Shown here: piece by piece, positions 7,161 to 11,046 of the stretch | Layout of the letters: each line of letters opens with the position of its first letter | Numbering within the stretch: the first letter of the stretch is position 1 | The notes under the pieces: generated by a model | The model's input: only the letters and a program-made list of their open reading frames with translations | Databases searched by the model: none | Told to the model about the DNA's origin: nothing | Assembly: GCA_002825515.1 (NCBI GenBank) | Contig: PJET01000153.1 | Location: 1 to 11,046, forward strand | DNA: 11,046 bases | Source of the DNA: Candidatus Thorarchaeota archaeon MP11T_1 | GTDB lineage: Archaea; Asgardarchaeota; Thorarchaeia; Thorarchaeales; Thorarchaeaceae | Reading direction: 5' to 3' | Position numbers and translations under genes: made by a program

Positions 7161-7445
7161 TTGAGCTATTTGACATGGCGAGATTATACGCGCTCAGGAC
7201 CTGTGTGTTTTGGTGCGCTCTTAGTGATTGGTGGTGCCATTATTTCTCTGCTGGTTTATACAAATCCAGCAGCTTATGATTTCATTCCTGGCTACACCAT
7301 GTTGATTGGTGCGATTGTGGCAGTCTTAGGATTGCTGTTCATCATTATGGGCTTTATCTTTACAAAGAGGAAGCGCGATTCGGTACTCAGGCCGGTCGAT
7401 ACCAAGCTGGATGATACACCTCCACCCCCGCCACCACCAGATTGA
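7161..7445 (+). CDS. Small two-helix membrane protein with polyproline C-terminal tail
   Basis: A 94-aa protein of no recognised family. A short N-terminal segment precedes a first membrane helix (about 15-33, FGALLVIGGAIISLLVY) and a second one (about 43-67, GYTMLIGAIVAVLGLLFIIMG and onward). The second is closed by the basic cluster KRKRD (69-73). By the positive-inside rule this favours a hairpin with both ends in the cytoplasm, although the N-terminus carries only two arginines. The C-terminal tail ends in seven consecutive prolines and a final Asp. The start is TTG at 7161, chosen because of AGGAG (7147-7151) with a good spacer and because no upstream start is available nearby. It looks monocistronic, with a terminator hairpin shortly after the stop. 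The tail could be a ligand for a polyproline-binding domain, which is inference. Confidence 0.72.
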   Translation: MSYLTWRDYTRSGPVCFGALLVIGGAIISLLVYTNPAAYDFIPGYTMLIGAIVAVLGLLFIIMGFIFTKRKRDSVLRPVDTKLDDTPPPPPPPD

Positions 7446-7469
7446 TCATTAGAATCCGTATTTCTTTAC

Positions 7470-7520
7470 GAGCCTTTGGACCCCTAAGGTCCTTTGGCTC
7501 TTCTTCTCTTTCTTATTCGC
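7470..7520 (+). terminator. Hairpin and pyrimidine-tract terminator
   Basis: Nested inverted repeats: outer GAGCC (7470-7474) with GGCTC (7496-7500), inner GGACC (7478-7482) with GGTCC (7488-7492) around CCTAA, separated by a symmetric TTT/TTT internal loop. A long T/C tract follows from 7501 (TTCTTCTCTTTCTTATT). Position 25 bp after the stop of the small membrane protein and the T-rich tail make a terminator the best reading. Confidence 0.68.
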
Positions 7521-7605
7521 CCGTTTACCTTCATCCCGCAAATCCTAATATGTAACCTCGTTGGCTTATCTCTAGAACTGACTACTGGATGGTGTAATTG
7601 TCCAG

Positions 7606-7899
7606 ATGAAGCATGTGCTCGAATACAAAAACAGTCAATTTCATGAGTGCACTGGGACACCAACTACTCCCATTACTCTAACAGTTGACGATTCCATGAA
7701 GAAGCTCATTCTAGTTGTTCCTAGCGGTGCAAGCATGATTGAGCGAAGGGCTGCTGAACGCAATGCTCGTGGCATCGAGAAGGTTGGTTTCCAGACCGCC
7801 TCAAAAGGTCGTATTGGCAGAGGCTATGAGCTAGTTATTGAAGGACACGGTGGAGGACTACCTGATCGTCTTAGGCATTCTCCACGAGAGGTCTACTAG
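7606..7899 (+). CDS. Hypothetical basic protein, 97 aa
   Basis: I do not recognise this protein. It is soluble and Arg/Lys rich. Predicted elements by eye are a strand around ITLTVDD (23-29), a strong hydrophobic strand KKLILVVPSG (32-41), a helix rich in Arg and Ala (SMIERRAAERNARGIEKVG, 43-61), and a final strand YELVIEG (74-80). A Gly-rich turn (HGGGLPDRL, 81-89) precedes a short polar tail. The orderly strand-helix-strand pattern and the glycine-marked turns argue for a real folded domain rather than a chance frame, and the basic helix could contact nucleic acid. The start is ATG 7606; the upstream ribosome site is weak (GGATGGTG region) and a shorter start is not supported. It has its own space between a terminator upstream and a 102-bp gap downstream. 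Confidence 0.62.
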   Translation: MKHVLEYKNSQFHECTGTPTTPITLTVDDSMKKLILVVPSGASMIERRAAERNARGIEKVGFQTASKGRIGRGYELVIEGHGGGLPDRLRHSPREVY

Positions 7900-8001
7900 G
7901 AGTTCGTCAAGACTGCAGATTTCTTGGGAGATTCTATGCTGTGAAAATGGAAATCGCATAAACTGGTAGATGTCTGCAGATTGTGAGGAGAATGATTCAA
8001 G

Positions 8002-9672
8002 ATGTCTGAAGAGCGAGCCAAAAGATGGATTGAGGAATCACAGAAGGACACAATAAGACAGTCCGCTGGAAGTCAGCACCTCAGGAGGGCTGCAGAAGCA
8101 GAGCGGGCTGGCAATGTTGCTGCCGCTGAGCAAGAATACGCTCTTGCTGCAGAAGCGTTTCTAAAGTCAGCAAGTGAGTACCGTGGCGGGAAAAGTTATC
8201 GGACTGCAGCAATTAACATGTGTGCAGCAGGTGATGTTTATTCTGAAATCGGTGATGCTGGCAAAGCTGTAGAAACCTACCAGGGTGCTGCTGAAGATCT
8301 TCTCAGTGCTTCTGCGGAACATCTTATGTGGGGCGAAGATGCGGAAACCAGCAAGGGCACCGCTCTTGCTATGACTGCATGCATGATGTATATCATGATT
8401 GGAAAGGAGGCTGAAGGTTTCTATAAGGCTCGTGGATTTGCAGCAGAACATGCTTCTAAGATTCGACTTCCAGCAACAGTAAGATTGAGCCAAATCCCTC
8501 AAATGCTTGAAAGCGCTATTCAATCTGTTAATCTTGAGTCTTTTGCGTCAGCAGAAAATGCAGCAGTAACTGAACTAAAAGCTGCTCTTGCAAGTGCGAA
8601 CAGTCAGGACTTTGCTAAGTACGTGGATAAGGGCCTTGATATGGTTCGAGAACTCCTTCGTGGAAAACTTAAGGTTCCAAAATTGGCATCGCAACTGGTT
8701 TTGCCAAACGATATAACATTCACTGAGGAGTTTCCAGTTAGAGTTAAAATTAGGAACTCTGGTGATGGAGATGCTCTCAATCTAACCGTAGATTGGCACC
8801 TTGATGAAGGATTGAATCTGATATCAGGTGAACGCGCCAGAAAAATCAATAGTCTACCACCAGGAGAAATGCTTGACATTTCTGTGGTTTTGAAATCAGC
8901 TCAACCACTTGTGGGTGAAAAAGAATTCTCAGTTCTAGTACGGGTATCTTACATTGACAAACTAAAGACCGAATATAGTCTTCAAGCCGGACCTGGAACT
9001 CTGGTTTTGAAAGATTACAAGATAAGTCAGCAACTAACACGCGATGCTGATCTTACTGATAGTCGAGTGGGTTTGTTAAAGGAGTCGATTGAATCATCTG
9101 AATTGGAAACTGAACCTTTGCTACGGATTGCGGATCGTCTAATTACTACCATGAAACAGAGTCGTTCAGATATTGAAGAAGGAAATTTGGACCTTGCCAA
9201 AGCAAGAATCGGAATTGTAAACGAAATGGTTGATACTATTGATGCTTTAGTCGGTGATGATGAACTTTTGAAGAAACTCTTAGAGAAGAGAGAAGCCGCG
9301 AAGAAGGAATATGCTATTAAAAAACTCACTCCCGCATTTGATGAAGTTATTGATTTTCTTGCAACTCAGGAGAAGAAGCTTGAACCTGAAGTGCAAAATG
9401 CGTTTGCAGATTGGGATGCTGAAGCATCAAAGAAGAGAACTTTGAAAGCAACAATCACTCGAATCAAAGAGATTGCTGGAATTCTCGCCTCTGCAGGAGC
9501 TGATACCTCAGTTCTTGAGCACGAAACAGAGAGCGCATTGAATGATCCACTTCTTGTAATTGGAGAACGACCTTCCTCTCCTGTAAAAGTAGAGATAGCT
9601 TTAGTGATGGCGCGCTCTATAAGGAATGAAATCACTCAGATTCTTGAATCCAAGAAGAACGAGCTGGCTTGA
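8002..9672 (+). CDS. TPR/SNAP-like helical repeat protein with central Ig/CARDB-like domain
   Basis: A 556-aa soluble protein with three regions. Residues about 22-222 form amphipathic helix pairs with Ala/Tyr/Gly spacing typical of TPR or alpha-SNAP arrays, for example AGNVAAAEQEYALAAEAFLKS (36-56), SYRTAAINMCAAGDVYSEIGD (65-85) and GKAVETYQGAAEDLLSAS (87-104). Residues about 230-337 form a beta sandwich of the CARDB/NEW3/appendage type: FPVRVKIRNSGDGDALNLTV (244-263), a NSLPPGEMLDISVVLK segment (283-298) and further strands to GTLVLKDY. Residues about 345-556 are charged helices with coiled-coil character. There is no signal peptide or membrane helix, so it should be cytoplasmic, where such a domain usually serves protein contacts. 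The start is ATG 8002 with GAGGAG (7985-7990). A SNAP-like array in a genome with CDC48, a relative of NSF, is suggestive only. A general scaffold is the safer reading. Confidence 0.8.
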   Translation: MSEERAKRWIEESQKDTIRQSAGSQHLRRAAEAERAGNVAAAEQEYALAAEAFLKSASEYRGGKSYRTAAINMCAAGDVYSEIGDAGKAVETYQGAAEDLLSASAEHLMWGEDAETSKGTALAMTACMMYIMIGKEAEGFYKARGFAAEHASKIRLPATVRLSQIPQMLESAIQSVNLESFASAENAAVTELKAALASANSQDFAKYVDKGLDMVRELLRGKLKVPKLASQLVLPNDITFTEEFPVRVKIRNSGDGDALNLTVDWHLDEGLNLISGERARKINSLPPGEMLDISVVLKSAQPLVGEKEFSVLVRVSYIDKLKTEYSLQAGPGTLVLKDYKISQQLTRDADLTDSRVGLLKESIESSELETEPLLRIADRLITTMKQSRSDIEEGNLDLAKARIGIVNEMVDTIDALVGDDELLKKLLEKREAAKKEYAIKKLTPAFDEVIDFLATQEKKLEPEVQNAFADWDAEASKKRTLKATITRIKEIAGILASAGADTSVLEHETESALNDPLLVIGERPSSPVKVEIALVMARSIRNEITQILESKKNELA

Positions 9673-9719
9673 TTATCAGTATGATTATCGAATCTGCAAA
9701 AGCTCCTCTTCTTCTCAAT

Positions 9720-9768
9720 AATTTCAAAAATCCGAAAATCTGAATTTCAAAAATCTGAAATTTAATAA
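9720..9768 (+). promoter_or_regulatory. Promoter and duplicated 18-nt repeat upstream of the GbsR-like regulator
   Basis: Two near-identical 18-nt copies, AATTTCAAAAATCCGAAA at 9720-9737 and AATTTCAAAAATCTGAAA at 9743-9760 (one difference), lie 23 bases apart, about two helical turns. The second copy forms a palindrome with the bases that follow: AATTTCA (9743-9749) and TGAAATT (9756-9762). It merges into the TATA candidate TTTAATAA (9761-9768). Repeats overlapping the TATA box of a winged-helix regulator are the usual sign of autoregulation. The binding protein is inferred. Confidence 0.55.
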
Positions 9769-9782
9769 GCTCTAATGTACAT

Positions 9783-10286
9783 ATGCATTTCGAGGGTTTT
9801 TCTTTGGCTTCGAATGATTTACGGAAAGAATTCTTAGAAATTGTTGGCAAAGCCTATGACCATTACGGTTATCCTGAGTACTGTGGTTGGATTGAAGGTC
9901 TTTTGCTCCTGGAACCACAAGAGTGGTCGCAAAGGAAACTCTCTGAACGATTGAGTGATCTTTTTTCTACATCTACATCCGTTCCCTCTGTTAATAGAGC
10001 ACTAAAGATTCTGGAGAGGTATGGTATAATTGAGAAAGCTGGCTCAAGGAAAATAGGATATAGTTATCGTCTTCACTCATCATCCAATCTTGTTCTTTCA
10101 ATGTTTCAGCAACTACTCTCAGTGAACCACGATTTTATTGTAAACCTGCGAGCTCTTGAAACTAAGAATAAGAAAAGAGACTCAGAGTTGCATAGTGCGA
10201 TAGCTACCGAAATCACAATGGCGAAGATTTGGGAACGTGTGATGGAACAAATACTAGCATCGATGGAAAATAAACAAGGAGATTGA
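9783..10286 (+). CDS. GbsR/MarR-like winged-helix transcriptional regulator
   Basis: A 167-aa DNA-binding regulator. Residues about 20-97 match the GbsR/MarR pattern: a GYPEYCGWIEGLLLLEP helix (29-45), QRKLSERLSDLFSTST (50-65) as the first HTH helix, SVPSVNRALKILERYGIIEKAG (66-87) carrying the recognition helix, and a beta wing RKIGYSYRL (89-97). The C-terminal helices (100-163) probably dimerise. The first ATG (9783) lies only about 20 bases from the TATA-like box and has no Shine-Dalgarno, so translation would be nearly leaderless. An alternative TTG at 9804, seven bases after GAGGG (9792-9796), is attractive because three neighbours also start at TTG behind good ribosome sites. The downstream oxidoreductase starts 6 bp after its stop, so they form an operon and that enzyme is its likely target along with its own repeat-bearing promoter. 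Confidence 0.82.
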   Translation: MHFEGFSLASNDLRKEFLEIVGKAYDHYGYPEYCGWIEGLLLLEPQEWSQRKLSERLSDLFSTSTSVPSVNRALKILERYGIIEKAGSRKIGYSYRLHSSSNLVLSMFQQLLSVNHDFIVNLRALETKNKKRDSELHSAIATEITMAKIWERVMEQILASMENKQGD

Positions 10287-10292
10287 AACGTT

Positions 10293-11046
10293 TTGAATAA
10301 AAAATCAATGATTATAATTGGTGCTGGATTAGCTGGACTATCTACAGGTTGCTATGCTCAGATGAATGGATATCAAAGCATCATATTCGAATATCACACC
10401 AAACCTGGTGGTGTCGCAGCGGTTTGGAGGAGGGGGGACTACCTGATTGATGGAGGGATTCATTTTCTTATTTGTCACAAACCTGGCACGAACATATATG
10501 ATGTCTATTCCGAGATTGGGGCAGTTGGTTCCTACGACATCGCTGACATGACCCACTACCTTCGATTTATTGATGAAACTGGTGCTAGGGTAATTGATTT
10601 CACGCAAGATCTTGAAAAACTCGAGAGAGATTTGGTGAAAATATCTCCAGAGGATGCTCAGGAAATTCGAAGGTTCATTAAAGAAGTAGACTGGATGAAA
10701 GATTCTCCTTTGCTTACAGACATTGGTATGAGTACAAGTCCTCCTGAATTGAGAAGCCGCTTTGATTCACTAAAAGAGATGTGGCAAATGCGTGGCTTTA
10801 TGAAATACTTCTCAGGGAAATTCTCTGGTTCTGCATCAAAGTACACTAAGAATTTAAAGAGCCCATTTTTAAAGACGGTTTTTCAGAATTTATTTTCACC
10901 CGATGCACCAATTTGGTTTGTGATAATGATTCTTGCAACCACAGCTGCTGGTCAACTTGGTTTACTACAAAGTGGCTGCTATCAATTCGTTCAGTCAATT
11001 GAAGAAACCTACATTTCTTTAGGTGGGCAGATCAAGTATAAATCTA
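10293..11046 (+). CDS. Phytoene desaturase-like FAD oxidoreductase, N-terminal part (cut by right window edge)
   Basis: The 251 visible residues are the start of a COG1233-type flavoprotein. MIIIGAGLAGLSTG (6-19) is the FAD-binding GxGxxG motif, with Glu33 ending strand 2. PGGVAAVWRRGDYLIDGGIHFL (38-59) follows, the family's GG-x5-W-R-x-G-Y-x-x-DGG-x-H block. The stretch YSEIGAVGSYD and the ISPEDAQEIRRFIKEV segment fit the substrate-side insertion of this family. Near the edge is a GG-x-I-x-Y run (SLGGQIKYKS) that normally precedes the second FAD contacts. The start is TTG 10293, with AAGGAG (10276-10281) inside the end of the upstream gene; ATG 10308 is a weaker alternative. Members are named after carotenoid desaturases, but many in prokaryotes are not carotenoid enzymes. 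No carotenoid gene is visible here, so the substrate (an isoprenoid or lipid is one option) is open. Confidence 0.85.
   Translation, partial: MNKKSMIIIGAGLAGLSTGCYAQMNGYQSIIFEYHTKPGGVAAVWRRGDYLIDGGIHFLICHKPGTNIYDVYSEIGAVGSYDIADMTHYLRFIDETGARVIDFTQDLEKLERDLVKISPEDAQEIRRFIKEVDWMKDSPLLTDIGMSTSPPELRSRFDSLKEMWQMRGFMKYFSGKFSGSASKYTKNLKSPFLKTVFQNLFSPDAPIWFVIMILATTAAGQLGLLQSGCYQFVQSIEETYISLGGQIKYKS

Noticed and set aside
7913..7982. Direct repeat CTGCAGATT (7913-7921 and 7974-7982) in the gap before the helical-repeat gene
   Set aside because: Only nine bases and built on a common palindrome; no TATA or structural link, so chance cannot be excluded.
8167..8523. 118-codon open frame on the minus strand inside the helical-repeat gene
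   Set aside because: Antisense to a continuous amphipathic helical array with a good ribosome site; composition is not protein-like.
9670..9689. Direct repeat TGATTATC at 9670-9677 and 9682-9689
   Set aside because: Short, AT-rich and partly overlapping the end of a coding region; not enough to call a site.
9720..9760. Two-copy repeat considered as a CRISPR fragment
   Set aside because: Only two 18-nt AT-rich copies with a 5-nt gap, no spacer-length separation and no cas genes; operator use fits better.

Overview
The window reads as archaeal chromosome of moderate GC. The archaeal evidence is a topoisomerase VI B subunit, a two-ring CDC48 ATPase paired with an Hsp20 chaperone, an AN1-finger site-2-type protease, TATA-box promoters, and Shine-Dalgarno sites in front of TTG and GTG starts. 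The topoisomerase VI-B sequence has a Sulfolobus-like ATP lid. That lid, the long helical-repeat protein resembling SNAP/TPR proteins, and a small membrane protein with a polyproline tail lead me to suspect an Asgard archaeon (Thorarchaeota-like). This is inference, not proof.

Layout. (1) Minus strand, 1-1737: an AN1 zinc finger fused to a membrane M50 metalloprotease, then the 5' part of top6B, which runs off the left edge. (2) Plus strand, 1866-3254: a COG2509-type FAD-dependent dehydrogenase with a cysteine cluster, divergent from the protease. (3) 3255-6103: a stress-type operon with a TATA box, a perfect 10-bp-arm palindrome, a structured leader with a possible upstream ORF, hsp20, cdc48 and a strong hairpin. 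(4) 6190-7899: three unrecognised proteins, namely a 291-aa soluble protein, a 94-aa two-helix membrane protein ending in seven prolines, and a 97-aa basic protein. (5) 8002-9672: a 556-aa protein with an N-terminal TPR/SNAP-like helical array, a central Ig/CARDB-like beta sandwich and a helical C-terminus. (6) 9783-11046: a GbsR/MarR-like winged-helix regulator overlapped closely by a phytoene-desaturase-like FAD oxidoreductase that is cut by the right edge.

How it fits together. The best-supported functional unit is hsp20-cdc48, where a small heat-shock protein holds unfolded clients and the CDC48 unfoldase remodels them. A palindrome adjoining the TATA box is a plausible operator. It recalls the Archaeoglobus fulgidus heat-shock operon, where hsp20 and cdc48 sit beside a regulator. 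The second unit is the regulator-oxidoreductase pair at the right end, whose promoter carries a duplicated 18-nt repeat that may be the regulator's own binding site. No gene-free stretch exceeds 300 bases. I found no tRNA, rRNA, CRISPR array, insertion sequence or defence system.
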